NCBI GenBank assembly: GCA_965222065.1
Contig: OZ244933.1
Coordinates: forward strand, 620,001-684,000
Direction: 5' to 3'
DNA length: 64,000 nt
DNA from: GM7GCV1 sp965222065
GTDB lineage: Bacteria > Pseudomonadota > Gammaproteobacteria > Pseudomonadales > GM7GCV1
Part shown: positions 1 through 9,153 of the stretch, piece by piece
Layout of the letters: each line of letters starts with the position of its first letter
Numbering within the stretch: position 1 is the stretch's first letter
Position numbers and translations under genes: made by a program
Notes under the pieces: model-generated
Told to the model about the DNA's origin: nothing
Database searches by the model: none
The model's input: only the letters and a program-made list of their open reading frames with translations

Positions 1-197
1 AGAGACTGGGTAAAACGGTCGTCAAGCTTGTGAAGATCCGGCTCTATATAGCGAACAGGCGGCGCAGAAGCACTGTAACGTGAACCGTCCTGGGCGTGGA
101 CGCCCGGTACGGCAAGAGCGGCCGCTACACCGGCCGTGGTTCCCAAAAAATGCCGGCGTGACAATTTGGAAGTGCTGGATGAAGGTTTATCAGTCAT
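1..197 (-). CDS. Tat-exported SMP-30/gluconolactonase-like protein, N-terminal part only
   Basis: Partial gene entering from the left edge. Translation from the ATG whose complement is at 195-197 gives about 65 residues: a twin-arginine signal (LSRRHFLG at residues 12-19), an alanine-rich hydrophobic stretch and a VHAQ-type cleavage site near residue 35. The mature start contains VRYIEPDLHKLDDRF, which resembles the start of SMP-30/gluconolactonase-family beta-propellers; this is recall, not a search. An AGGGG purine run lies just upstream of the ATG. If correct, the enzyme opens sugar lactones in the periplasm. It runs in the same direction as the SDR and cupin genes to its right, about 110 bp downstream, so one sugar-oxidation operon is plausible. 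Confidence 0.6.
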   Translation of the reverse strand, partial: MTDKPSSSTSKLSRRHFLGTTAGVAAALAVPGVHAQDGSRYSASAPPVRYIEPDLHKLDDRFTQS

Positions 198-308
198 GTT
201 CTGGCCCCTGGTTACTCAAGCGCTTTAGCGCAAGGTTTTATTGTTTATTGATACGCTGGTTTAGCGCAGGTTTGGTTAAGCTCATGGCGCACTACTTACA
301 GTTTGATG

Positions 309-1064
309 CTACATGGCGGAATATCCACCGTCGACATTAAGGATTGTTCCGGTGATGAAGGCGGCGGCCGGCGAGCACAGGAATAATGCCGCACTGGCAA
401 TGTCTTGTGGTTGCCCCCACCGTCCCATTGGTGTGCGCTCAATCAGGGTGCGTGAGCGCTCCGGGTCATTGCGCAGCGCTTCGGTAAGCGGGGTGGCAAT
501 CCACCCTGGTGCCACGGCATTGACCCTGATTTCGTCGGACGCATAGGCGATGGCAAGTGACTTGGTGAGCTGGGAAATACCCCCCTTGCTGGCCGCGTAT
601 CCCGGGACCAGACCCCCGCCAAAAAACGAGAGCATGGACGCTGTGTTGAGGATGGCCGCTGATGGCGAATTTGCCAATGCGGGACGAGCGGCAGCACAGC
701 AGCGCATCGTACCGGTAAGATTGACATCAACAACCTGGGAAAAAACCGCCGGGTCGAGCTCCTCACTGCGACGGATGATGCCGGCGCAATTGACTAGACA
801 GTCTAGATTACCCAATGCCCTGATTTCTGACTCGACGGCATCTCCATCGCGAACATCAAGGACCAAGGCAGTTGCCCCGGACAATTGAGGATCCGAGGCC
901 AGGTTTTCGACCTCTCCGGCACTGACACCGGTCAAAAAGACGTTTGCTCCCGCCGACAAAAAGCCTCGCGCAATGGCGGCGCCAATACCCGAACTACCGC
1001 CGACAACCAGAACGCGGCGATCTGCATACCACTCCCTTGCCCAGGAAAATTGATCTTCACGCAT
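309..1064 (-). CDS. SDR family NAD(P)-dependent oxidoreductase
   Basis: Classical 251-residue short-chain dehydrogenase/reductase. Visible are the Rossmann motif GGSSGIG (residues 22-28), NCAG (92-95), Asn115, catalytic Ser143, and Tyr156/Lys160 in the YAASK motif, plus the C-terminal TGTILNVDGG typical of the family. It should oxidise or reduce a hydroxyl/keto group of a small substrate in the cytoplasm. The cupin gene ends only 5 bp upstream, so the two are co-transcribed; a lactonase-like exported protein follows downstream. That context suggests sugar or sugar-acid oxidation, but the sequence does not fix the substrate. All catalytic residues are intact. Confidence 0.9.
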   Translation of the reverse strand: MREDQFSWAREWYADRRVLVVGGSSGIGAAIARGFLSAGANVFLTGVSAGEVENLASDPQLSGATALVLDVRDGDAVESEIRALGNLDCLVNCAGIIRRSEELDPAVFSQVVDVNLTGTMRCCAAARPALANSPSAAILNTASMLSFFGGGLVPGYAASKGGISQLTKSLAIAYASDEIRVNAVAPGWIATPLTEALRNDPERSRTLIERTPMGRWGQPQDIASAALFLCSPAAAFITGTILNVDGGYSAM

Positions 1065-1069
1065 GCCTT

Positions 1070-1567
1070 TCAGCGCACAAACTGGTCGACATAATCGACA
1101 CCCAGGCCGACTGATTCATAGTGTTCCCGACACATGTCTATCTTGCTGAAAACATCTTCATAGCCCGCATGCTGATTATTATCGTCGAGATAGATCATCG
1201 AGCCGGTAATGTTAAAGAAGGTAATCATTTCCGGGCAGTCTTCGGGAACGACAAGCGTATGGATTTCGCCCGGCGGTTCGAACACATAGGAACCCGTTTC
1301 CGCAACCCAGTCATGTTCAAGATAGTGCCAGCGACCCTTAATGACGTAGCCATGCACTGGATTGGGATGCAAATGTCGAGAAAGGACACCCGATCGTCTG
1401 ACGCGTAAAAGATTACACCATTGCCCCTGCATGGTGTTGAGCATGAGTGGGCGAAACCAGACGCCCTCGGCCTGCGGAACCCAGACGCGTTCATCCTCGG
1501 GCATGGCCTGCACGGCAATCTCGCTTGAAGCAAGGGTATGTGTCGACCCGTTCATGTTGCGATACAA
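1070..1567 (-). CDS. Cupin protein, 2,4'-dihydroxyacetophenone dioxygenase-like
   Basis: A 165-residue single-domain cupin. The metal-binding pattern is seen as His65, His67 and His72 in the first motif (RHLHPNPVHG) and His103 in the second (PPGEIHTL). The overall layout is like the ChrR-type/2,4'-dihydroxyacetophenone dioxygenase cupins, but substrate assignment by family name is unreliable. The start is a TTG at 1565-1567: AGGAG lies 7 nt upstream, whereas the later in-frame ATG (fifth codon) has no such site. First gene of the leftward cupin-SDR operon, divergent from the TonB receptor across about 245 bp, so the two may share regulation. Confidence 0.75.
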   Translation of the reverse strand: MYRNMNGSTHTLASSEIAVQAMPEDERVWVPQAEGVWFRPLMLNTMQGQWCNLLRVRRSGVLSRHLHPNPVHGYVIKGRWHYLEHDWVAETGSYVFEPPGEIHTLVVPEDCPEMITFFNITGSMIYLDDNNQHAGYEDVFSKIDMCREHYESVGLGVDYVDQFVR

Positions 1568-1812
1568 GGATCATCTCCTGATTAAAAGGGAAAAAAAGAA
1601 TAAACGTCCTTTTCAACCAAGTCCACAGGCAGTGGACCACGCCCCATTTAAAACACCCCTTAATATTGCCTGTATTAAGCACTCAGTTATTGTCACTATA
1701 CTGGCCTAATCGCTGATTCTGCTGCTGGATATTGGACTCAGCCCTAAACGCTATTTCTATCCCTTACATTGCATGCATAATAGCATCATTAGCAGCAGAT
1801 TAAGGGGTGACA

Positions 1813-3993
1813 ATGATTTCGGAGCGATCCACCAGGTTGTTGGCAGTCTGGCTGGCCGGTCCCGGCCTGGCGATGAGTGCTTCCGTCTTGCTGGCGCAGG
1901 AGCCAGCGGCGCAGCCGGATACATCGTTGCGGATGCTTCCCGGCAATGAAGCCACAGAGACGGATGAATCCACTGTAGTCTACCCGAACTCTTTCTTCGC
2001 AGCTTTCAATCCGGTTTCCGCCACCGATATGCTGGATCGTATCCCCGGGATATCACTCGATGATGGCGACGGCGGCCGCGGGCTGGGCACCGGCGGTGAC
2101 CTGCTCATTGACGGGCAGCGTATAGCGGGCAAGGACAACTCCCCTCGCGCCCAGCTTGACCGTATCCCGGCCGGCGAAGTAGAGCGTATCGAGATCATCC
2201 GGGGCACCTCCGGCCAACTGGACGTGCGTGGTGCCGACCAGGTGATCAATGTGGTTCTCACTGAATCAGCCAGTCGCGCCAGTACCACGACGGAGGTGAT
2301 CGGCCGGCGTAACCAGGATGGCCAGTACGAGCTGGGTGGTTCAGTGTCACACAGTCGAAAGATTGGCAATTTCCAGGGGCTGCTCACGCTGGAATCACGA
2401 CCCAACTACGAAAATCGTATCAGCCACGAGACCCGCTATTCCGAGCTCGATGAACCAATCGGCACGCTGAGAGAGAGCAACATCCGCGATCAACAACCAC
2501 TTGAAGCCAGTGCCAACCTTGGGTATCAGAGCGGGGCGCATCGAATGCAGCTCAACATGCTTTACGAGGATTCCTCTTACAACCGTCCCATCAGTCGGGA
2601 TTTTGTCGACTTCACCGAGGTCGGGGAGTTTTTGCGGCGTGAGCAAGAGCAGATCAATTATGTGCAAGATGTCCGGGAACTGGGCGGGGAGTATGAATAC
2701 AATTTCAGTGGCGGCCAGCGATTCCAGTTCCTGTTCATCGCCAATGACACTACCGAAAACAATGTCCGTGAACGCTTTGATGTCGAGTTACCTGAATCGG
2801 ACGAGGGTCTCAATAAAACCCTGTTTATCGATTCCAATGAGAGAACCCGCGAGCAGATTGCACAGGGAAATTACAGTTTTCCTGTCACCAGTACACAGTC
2901 TCTGCGTCTGGGTCTGGAACGTGCCCATACGCGTTTGGAATCCAGTCTGTTCATCGGCAACGTCGAAGGCTCGGAGCCACCTTCGGATCGATTCGGTGGC
3001 TTGCCTCCCCGTCCTGATCTGTCCAATCCGGGTACCACCGTGGAGGAGATGCGCTACGAGGGTTTTGTGTTCCACAACTGGACGCTGAACACGCAGATGA
3101 GACTGGAAAGCAGCCTGTTCTACGAATCCTCAGAGATATCCCAGAGCGGCGCGTTTGATAACAGCCGTCAGTTCAATTTTCTGCGGCCCGGTTTGGATTT
3201 CCGCTATGACATCACCAATAGCCTCCAATTTCGTGCCGGCGCTGTACGCAACATTTCGCAGTTGAGTTTCGCCAACTTCTCAGCCACTGCCAACGATGAT
3301 GATCGTGACCGCGCTGCAGAAGCCGGCAATCCGGAGCTGGAACCGGAGAAAGTGATCGAGCTCGAGGCCGGCCTGGAATACCGTCTGCCAAATGACAGCG
3401 GTGTACTGGAAACCAGGGTCTTCTACCACGATATCGAGGATTACATCGGGCGTATTAATGCGACGCAGGATACATCGCTGCCCCTGGCCGCCACTGGTAA
3501 TATTGGTGATGCCGAGCGCTGGGGCATGAACAGCAACATCAGTACCCGACTGGGATACCTGGGGCTGCCGGATGCAATTTTCACTGCCGAACTGGAACTG
3601 TTGGACTCACGCGTTATCGATCCGTTCCTCGGGACTGAGCGACGTATCAACAGTCGTGGCCAGATGAACCTGGGTTTTCGTCACGATATCACAGAACTTC
3701 GCTTAAGCTACGGTATCGATTACCAGTATCCCATCAACGGCGGAGAGTACGAGACAGACATCACGACGATCACACGCAACTATGGTGCCAATTCACTCAA
3801 CCTGTTCATCTCCAAGGTCATGTTTGGTGACATAACGTTCCGGCTGGAGTCGGATAACACCCTGGACGATCACCGTTGTCGGGATCGCGAGCGCTTTGTA
3901 CCCAGCACGATCAATGGCCAGCTGGAGGAAGTTGAACGCTCCTGTAGTAGCCGTGGACGTCGTCTGATATTGAGGATCCAGAGTACTTTCTGA
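1813..3993 (+). CDS. TonB-dependent outer-membrane receptor
   Basis: About 726 residues. A signal peptide ends near the AQEP sequence (around residue 30). A plug domain of roughly 100 residues follows, with the characteristic DMLDRIPGISL and ERIEIIRGTSG motifs. The rest is alternating beta-barrel sequence ending in Phe (IQSTF), the usual outer-membrane signature. The start is placed at the ATG at 1813 because AAGGGG sits 5 nt upstream; a GTG at 1807 overlaps that site and is unlikely. It imports a TonB/ExbB-energised ligand across the outer membrane. Divergent placement from the cupin/SDR genes suggests a carbohydrate-type ligand, which is inference only. Confidence 0.9.
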   Translation: MISERSTRLLAVWLAGPGLAMSASVLLAQEPAAQPDTSLRMLPGNEATETDESTVVYPNSFFAAFNPVSATDMLDRIPGISLDDGDGGRGLGTGGDLLIDGQRIAGKDNSPRAQLDRIPAGEVERIEIIRGTSGQLDVRGADQVINVVLTESASRASTTTEVIGRRNQDGQYELGGSVSHSRKIGNFQGLLTLESRPNYENRISHETRYSELDEPIGTLRESNIRDQQPLEASANLGYQSGAHRMQLNMLYEDSSYNRPISRDFVDFTEVGEFLRREQEQINYVQDVRELGGEYEYNFSGGQRFQFLFIANDTTENNVRERFDVELPESDEGLNKTLFIDSNERTREQIAQGNYSFPVTSTQSLRLGLERAHTRLESSLFIGNVEGSEPPSDRFGGLPPRPDLSNPGTTVEEMRYEGFVFHNWTLNTQMRLESSLFYESSEISQSGAFDNSRQFNFLRPGLDFRYDITNSLQFRAGAVRNISQLSFANFSATANDDDRDRAAEAGNPELEPEKVIELEAGLEYRLPNDSGVLETRVFYHDIEDYIGRINATQDTSLPLAATGNIGDAERWGMNSNISTRLGYLGLPDAIFTAELELLDSRVIDPFLGTERRINSRGQMNLGFRHDITELRLSYGIDYQYPINGGEYETDITTITRNYGANSLNLFISKVMFGDITFRLESDNTLDDHRCRDRERFVPSTINGQLEEVERSCSSRGRRLILRIQSTF

Positions 3994-4043
3994 CCCTGCC
4001 AAGATGATGCCACTGTCATCTTCACGCCATCGACAGCCGTCGC

Positions 4044-5162
4044 TCACTGAAATCGCACGACCTTCACCCACGAGGGGTTCTTGCCTACCTCGTAAGTTGC
4101 GAATCGCGTCAGCCTGCCGGTTTTACTGTCAAGGCGGTACGCGGCAAGCTTGTCGGAATTCTCTCCCGCAGCATAGACAAACCGACCGGTCGGATCTATG
4201 TCGAACTCGCGCGGCGTATCTTCGGTCTCGAATCGATCAATAAACGTCAGCCGTCCGGTCTGTGTATCGATCGCGTACCCCGCAAGTGAGTTGTGCCCGC
4301 GGTTGGTCGCATAGAGGTAGAGTCCGTCGGCTGTGACATGGATGTCGGCGGTGATGTTGTGCGCGGTGAAGTCTGCGGGCAATGTCGACAAACTGTGGAT
4401 CGGCGCGATTGTCCCCACCTTGTCGTTGTAGTGGAACGCCGTGACGGTGCTGGACTTCTCGTTGACGAAATAGACGAACTTCCCGCTGGGATGAAATGCG
4501 AAATGGCGCGGGCCGTCCTGCTCACCCACGGTAACTTTGCCTGCGCCGTTGGGCGTCATCCTGCCTGCCCTGGCGTTCCAGCGCATCTGCCAGATCCTGT
4601 CTGCGCCAGTACAGGGAAACAGCACGTGGTCGCCATCGGGCGTGATTGCTATAGAGTGCGGATTTCTGTCAGTGTCGATGATCTGCACGGCGTCGGACAT
4701 GAGGGTGCGATCAGGTGCGATTGGATAGACTCCGACCTTGTTGCCCAAGTACGAAGCGGTAAATAGCCAGTCGCCGGTGGGATCGACGTGCAGGTACGCC
4801 GAATTGTCCATCACAGGCGTCGTAGAGACGTGCGTGAGCATGCCGGTGACCGGGTTGATCACGAACGTGCCGACGGCTTTGATGTCACGCAGGGCAACAT
4901 AGAGGGAACGCTGCGTCGGATGCAAGGCCTGGGAACCGGCGTTGCCGCCGGCGTCAATTGTCTGTACGTGTGCCAACTCGCCAGTCACTTCGTCCATGCG
5001 GTACACCGAGAGCTGATTGTCCCCGCCGTTGGAGACATAGACGAACGCTCGCGCGCCAGACGGTGCGACCTGCGAGTTGGCGCACCCTGATAGCAGTACG
5101 GTGAAAGCGAGTAGCGCGGCGAACGCATGGATGGACATACGGAACGAAGGGTGTTTTGGCAT
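4044..5162 (-). CDS. Lactonase-family beta-propeller lipoprotein
   Basis: About 372 residues. An N-terminal lipoprotein signal (LLSGC lipobox near residue 27) is followed by YVTN/Pgl-type seven-bladed propeller repeats: FVYVSNGGDNQLSVY near the mature start, then repeated YVxN, DPTG and RHFAFHPSG blade motifs, as in YbhE-like 6-phosphogluconolactonases. Because it is a lipoprotein, a periplasmic lactonase acting on sugar lactones is more likely than a pentose-phosphate role. The start at 5162 is preferred over an ATG eight codons upstream because AGAGG lies 7 nt before it. Convergent with the TonB receptor gene, 50 bp apart, with a weak hairpin between them. Confidence 0.8.
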   Translation of the reverse strand: MPKHPSFRMSIHAFAALLAFTVLLSGCANSQVAPSGARAFVYVSNGGDNQLSVYRMDEVTGELAHVQTIDAGGNAGSQALHPTQRSLYVALRDIKAVGTFVINPVTGMLTHVSTTPVMDNSAYLHVDPTGDWLFTASYLGNKVGVYPIAPDRTLMSDAVQIIDTDRNPHSIAITPDGDHVLFPCTGADRIWQMRWNARAGRMTPNGAGKVTVGEQDGPRHFAFHPSGKFVYFVNEKSSTVTAFHYNDKVGTIAPIHSLSTLPADFTAHNITADIHVTADGLYLYATNRGHNSLAGYAIDTQTGRLTFIDRFETEDTPREFDIDPTGRFVYAAGENSDKLAAYRLDSKTGRLTRFATYEVGKNPSWVKVVRFQ

Positions 5163-5382
5163 AGCGGGCCTCTTTTTGTATTGCATTCTACCCTGACGCC
5201 GCCGGGTTGTCTGAAAACGCAGAATTCAACCTCCTTCTGGTTTGAGGGGGTTGCCTGACGTCCTCCTGGCTCGCTTCAATTGGCGCACTTTCCGTGCGCC
5301 CGGACAGCGCATCCTCTGCCATTTCATCGGGTGTATGAAATAATCCGGGACTGATCTATTAACAGCTAATAATAAATTTACT

Positions 5383-6831
5383 ATGAGTTCCTTTAAAAAA
5401 ACGGCAGGTGTTTTCCTGTTTTTAGCAACTATTGCAGGAAACTGCGTATCTGAACCGGCTTCAGGGTTAGATGGTAATTTCTGGAGAACCCAGGCCATTG
5501 GGGACATTATTACTCCATGGACTGAAAACGGACTTAACACCGAAATCAATACGTTTCCGACATATATGGATCGGGAGTGGAAACCTTTTAGAAGTGACAA
5601 TCAAAACCCCGGAATGGTTTCCCGGCATATATTCAGTTACTCGACCGCATACCTGCTCACTGGCGAGGATAAGTATCTGGACCAGGCCACCCGGATTGTG
5701 GAATACATGAAAGAGTATGGCTGGGACAAGGAATACGGTCTTTGGTACAACGAAATAGATGAAGAAGGCAGCCCGGTTAATGCGGATAAAGGCATGTTCA
5801 TGCAGCTTTACGCCGTAACCGGGTTAGCCATGTATTACGTGGTAACACAGGACGATACAGTCTTTGAATACATTCAGGAGTCAATTGAACTTTTAAACAC
5901 TCACGCTCTTGATGAGCAGCACGGCGGATACATCAATGTACTAAACCCTGACCTGACAGTTCAGGATGCATCAAAACGGGCCACCCCGCAGCTTGCCCCT
6001 CTTTCCGGCTACTTGGCATATCTTTACCCTGTCAAAAGAAATGATCAGTACCTCAGGGAGATGGTTGATGGGGTTGACCTGATCCTGGATAAGATGATTT
6101 CCCCTGAAGAACAATGGCTGATGGGAAGTTTTGATGCGCAATGGCAGGTTGATAGGGAGCGGAGCGATAGAATAAATGTAGGCCACAATCTGGAAATTGT
6201 CTGGACACTCTTAAGACTCCATCTACTTACTGGCAATGAATCTTATAAAGAGAAAGCTTTGGAACTCTATCCTGAACTTTATGAAGTTGCTTTTAATGAG
6301 CAAACCGGGGCCTGGCATCATTATTTTTCGATGGCAAACAACGCCGAGAAAGCCAGCTCCACCCCCTGGTGGGTACAGGCCTATGGCAACATGCTTGAGC
6401 TCTATTTGTATCGAATCACCGAAAACCGGATTCACCTTGAACGGTTCCAGCATGGCGCCAGTTTCTGGAACACTTATTTTATCGATAAAGAATACGGGGC
6501 CGCCTATTTAAGCGTGGGAATTGACGGAGAGATTGAAAACGGTAATAAAGCGGTCCGTTCAAAAACATCCTACCATTCCATGGAACATGGATTGCTGAAC
6601 TATCTTTATTTGAATTTATGGGTGCAGAACAAACCGGTAACCCTCAGTTTTAAAATCAAATCCCCGGAAGAAGGCAAAAGGATATACCCCGTAATCATTG
6701 AAGACCCTGAAGTAAAAATCGATTCGGTTACTGTCAACGGTCGAGAATGGCACGACTTTAATGCGGAAGAAGGGTTTATTACCTTGCCTGAGCTAAAAGA
6801 GGCATCCGTCCAGGTTCAACTAAGCCGCTAA
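5383..6831 (+). CDS. AGE-family epimerase/isomerase with signal peptide
   Basis: 482 residues resembling N-acylglucosamine 2-epimerase/cellobiose-mannose epimerase (alpha/alpha)6-barrel enzymes. Aromatic-rich helices include WYNEIDEEG, and family-type histidines are seen at His268 (GHNLEIVW) and His398/His402 (YHSMEHG). A C-terminal beta extension of about 60 residues follows the barrel. The N-terminus is a signal peptide ending near VSEP, so the enzyme is exported, which is unusual for this mostly cytoplasmic family. No good ribosome-binding site precedes the ATG. The base composition looks visibly more A+T-rich than the flanking genes, which suggests transfer. The substrate is not inferable; an epimerase of a free sugar or oligosaccharide is likeliest. 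Confidence 0.75.
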   Translation: MSSFKKTAGVFLFLATIAGNCVSEPASGLDGNFWRTQAIGDIITPWTENGLNTEINTFPTYMDREWKPFRSDNQNPGMVSRHIFSYSTAYLLTGEDKYLDQATRIVEYMKEYGWDKEYGLWYNEIDEEGSPVNADKGMFMQLYAVTGLAMYYVVTQDDTVFEYIQESIELLNTHALDEQHGGYINVLNPDLTVQDASKRATPQLAPLSGYLAYLYPVKRNDQYLREMVDGVDLILDKMISPEEQWLMGSFDAQWQVDRERSDRINVGHNLEIVWTLLRLHLLTGNESYKEKALELYPELYEVAFNEQTGAWHHYFSMANNAEKASSTPWWVQAYGNMLELYLYRITENRIHLERFQHGASFWNTYFIDKEYGAAYLSVGIDGEIENGNKAVRSKTSYHSMEHGLLNYLYLNLWVQNKPVTLSFKIKSPEEGKRIYPVIIEDPEVKIDSVTVNGREWHDFNAEEGFITLPELKEASVQVQLSR

Positions 6832-6859
6832 TGGCAACCTTTTAGGCAAGGGCTGTGAA

Positions 6860-7330
6860 CTACGAGCCTGCGAAGGCAATCATGCGCCCGGCAACAAGCG
6901 CACCAAACCAGCATATCAGCGAAATTGCCCCGGTGCGCAGCCTCGCCGGGCGATCTGCTTTTTCAAGCCAGAGACCGTAAGCGAGATGCGCAATGATGGC
7001 TGACAAAGCGCCAATGATGATCAGCGCCAACTTCAGCTGGAATACGCCGAGCTCGATATACTCGGTGGGCCGTGTCAGGAAAAGCAATGGCCCGGTAATT
7101 AGCGCGACAAGAAAGCCTCCGAACGCCACAGGTAACAGCACACGCACTAGCGCGTCATGTGCGATACGGGGCCATGCACCGAATAGCTTGAGGTCCATCG
7201 TAAAGATGGATCCGACAAGAAGCGCAATACTGAAGACATGCGCTGTATTGACTGCCGCATAACCCCAGCGCGAAAACCGTAAATATTGAGCGATACCCGA
7301 TTGCGCAAGCGCGTCGAGCAACGCCTCCAT
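6860..7330 (-). CDS. Small integral membrane protein
   Basis: About 156 residues with four hydrophobic segments (near residues 30-50, 65-90, 98-120 and 135-152) and a conserved-looking first half (WGYAAVNTAHVFSIALLVGS). I do not recognise a function; it resembles DUF6644/DUF2214-type inner-membrane proteins. The ATG at 7330 overlaps the stop of the DUF6152 gene (TGATG), so the two are translationally coupled. In such pairs a periplasmic small protein and a membrane partner probably act together, but no reaction can be named. Confidence 0.7.
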   Translation of the reverse strand: MEALLDALAQSGIAQYLRFSRWGYAAVNTAHVFSIALLVGSIFTMDLKLFGAWPRIAHDALVRVLLPVAFGGFLVALITGPLLFLTRPTEYIELGVFQLKLALIIIGALSAIIAHLAYGLWLEKADRPARLRTGAISLICWFGALVAGRMIAFAGS

Positions 7331-7698
7331 CAATCCCGGCCCGGATAGAGGATGTATTCCTGATCGCCGATATAAACCCGCTCCGCCTTGACCAGCTTTT
7401 CGGCCTGATTGGAAGAGGGTTCGCCGACAACCCGGATTTCAACACCTTCGGCAAGATCACCATTCTGTAATCCCGCGCGATCATTACGCCATGGCTGGCC
7501 GACCTCGACCGTCCATTCTTCTCCTTCCACATCAACTTTAAGCACTCCATGCGGATTACCCAGTTGCGCTGACTTGATCGTGCCGGTCAGGTCAATATTG
7601 CCACCTGTAGTCCAGCTCCAGCCGTGATGTGCGATAGCGGGGAAGGATAAAAGAGTAAAAATTGCCAGCAGGCTTGTAGTGATGAAGCGTCGTGTCAT
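7330..7698 (-). CDS. DUF6152-type exported protein
   Basis: 122 residues: a signal peptide to about residue 23, then the HHGWSW motif at the mature N-terminus and a small beta-rich domain (DLTGTIKSAQLGNPHG, VEVGQPWRNDRAG), characteristic of the DUF6152 family. The HH motif at the mature start hints at metal binding, but this is inference. A strong GAGGTG site lies 8 nt upstream of the ATG. First gene of a two-gene unit with the membrane protein downstream. Confidence 0.8.
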   Translation of the reverse strand: MTRRFITTSLLAIFTLLSFPAIAHHGWSWTTGGNIDLTGTIKSAQLGNPHGVLKVDVEGEEWTVEVGQPWRNDRAGLQNGDLAEGVEIRVVGEPSSNQAEKLVKAERVYIGDQEYILYPGRD

Positions 7699-8039
7699 GG
7701 TCGGTCACCTCGCTTTTGGAAACTCCCGAATTAAGGATGCTGGAAGTATAGACGCCCTACTCCCCCCAACCAAACCCAGTCATGCCCAAATTCGGGTTAA
7801 AGCTTTATCCCTACGCCTCCCCTTTTAAATTAGAGCGGATTTTCCGAGGCTCGAATCAACCTATTCTAAGGTGCCGCCTGCTTGCATAAACTCTCTAGCC
7901 AGTTGATGCAAATACAAAACGTCTGTTTGGGGCTCGGCGTCCAGAATGGCTCTGGCTGCGCAACCTGGGGTTGCGCGGAGCGGATTCACTTCCGTTGTTA
8001 AAAAATACTCTGGCGCGCCGCGTCATGGGGTTATAAGCC

Positions 8040-8059
8040 AGAGCCACTGGGGCTCTTTT
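8040..8059 (+). terminator. Hairpin with T tract in the 7699-8094 gap
   Basis: The gap between the DUF6152 gene and the hydrolase gene (about 395 bp) holds no convincing gene. It contains two hairpins: a perfect GCGCAACC/GGTTGCGC stem at 7958-7976, and AGAGCC/GGCTCT followed by TTTT at 8040-8059. The second looks like an intrinsic terminator on the + strand, although no + strand gene precedes it. On the minus strand it could end the hydrolase transcript. Confidence 0.4.
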
Positions 8060-8094
8060 GGTATAGGACACAGGACTTAGCTGCGCCCCATCTT

Positions 8095-9018
8095 TCAGTG
8101 CTCTTTATGCTGAGCCAAAAAAGCATCTATGGCTTGAGTCAGCCCCTCTTCGTCCTCCATAAATGGTACATGGCCGGCGGGACTTTCCCACAGCAGTAAT
8201 TTAGGGAAATTCACCCCCCGGTAGTGTTCGGGGCCCACCATCCAATCCTGCTTACCATAAAAAAACAGTACCGGAACCTGGACTTCGGCCGTGCCCGGTT
8301 TGAAGTTTTGTTGGTATTCCGCTATCGACATGGCAGCATTGCCGAAATCCCAGTTCCAGTTGGGAACTTCATTAAAGGTGGCGTTCATAGCAGTTTCGTT
8401 TGCCTTATCCAAATACTGCATTTTCCAGAACAAGTCCTTCTCCCTTAGCTGATGCAGATAAGGCATGATGCGTTCAAAGGGCGTCTGCTTGTCACTGGCC
8501 AGGGGTGCCGGCTCCTCCAAGCCTAGCAGCTCAAAAATCTTGGGCATGGCGGCTTGAAAGCTCTCATTGAGATCCAAAGTGGTATTGAGCATGATCATGC
8601 CCAAGTGACTGTCAGGGTGCGCTTGGACATAAGCCATTTGCATAGTGCCGCCGAAGGAATGCCCCAATGTGTACCATTGCTTAATGCCTAGGTGCTGACG
8701 AATTTGTTCAAAATCCTGCACCATGCGCTGGAGAGAAAAGTCGCCCCCGACAGGGCTGGTTGAGCGGGCCACGCCGCGCTGATCCAAGTAGATCATTTGA
8801 AAACGTTGTTCCAGCAGGGGGCCGGAAAATTTTTGCAGCCAGTAGCTGCCCGAGCCAGGGCCGCCGTGAATGTATAGTGCCGGCGGTCCTTCACCTCTGA
8901 CTTCCACATACAATTGCGCGCCGTCGGGCGTTACTATCGGCTCATCGGCGTAGGCGCTGAACGCCAGCACCGAGCACAGCATTACCAGCACTGAGTACTG
9001 CATAAATAGGTGTTTCAT
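8095..9018 (-). CDS. Exported alpha/beta hydrolase, proline iminopeptidase-like
   Basis: 307 residues with a signal peptide (to about residue 24) and an alpha/beta-hydrolase fold. The oxyanion motif HGGPG is at 51-55, DQRG at 79-82 and the nucleophile Ser121 in GHSFGG. A plausible acid Asp lies in YGKQDWMVGPEH and a His in GHVPFMEDEEG near residue 285. HGGPG plus DQRG is the S33 prolyl-aminopeptidase signature, but substrates of such proteins vary widely. Probably periplasmic. Single-gene unit with a hairpin downstream at 8040-8059. Confidence 0.85.
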   Translation of the reverse strand: MKHLFMQYSVLVMLCSVLAFSAYADEPIVTPDGAQLYVEVRGEGPPALYIHGGPGSGSYWLQKFSGPLLEQRFQMIYLDQRGVARSTSPVGGDFSLQRMVQDFEQIRQHLGIKQWYTLGHSFGGTMQMAYVQAHPDSHLGMIMLNTTLDLNESFQAAMPKIFELLGLEEPAPLASDKQTPFERIMPYLHQLREKDLFWKMQYLDKANETAMNATFNEVPNWNWDFGNAAMSIAEYQQNFKPGTAEVQVPVLFFYGKQDWMVGPEHYRGVNFPKLLLWESPAGHVPFMEDEEGLTQAIDAFLAQHKEH

Positions 9019-9153
9019 TTTAGGGACTCATTAAGAACCAAGGAAGGGGCGCTCGGACAGCTGACGCTGATTAATATTAGCCGGGAAGCCGGTGCCTGCC
9101 AAGTAATATTTACACTCTGCAAGGGTACTTAAAAACAAGGCGATGAGCGTTTT

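Noticed and set aside
80..340. 86-residue + strand ORF at the left edge
   Set aside because: Shadow of the Tat-signal gene on the other strand, which has a clear signal peptide.
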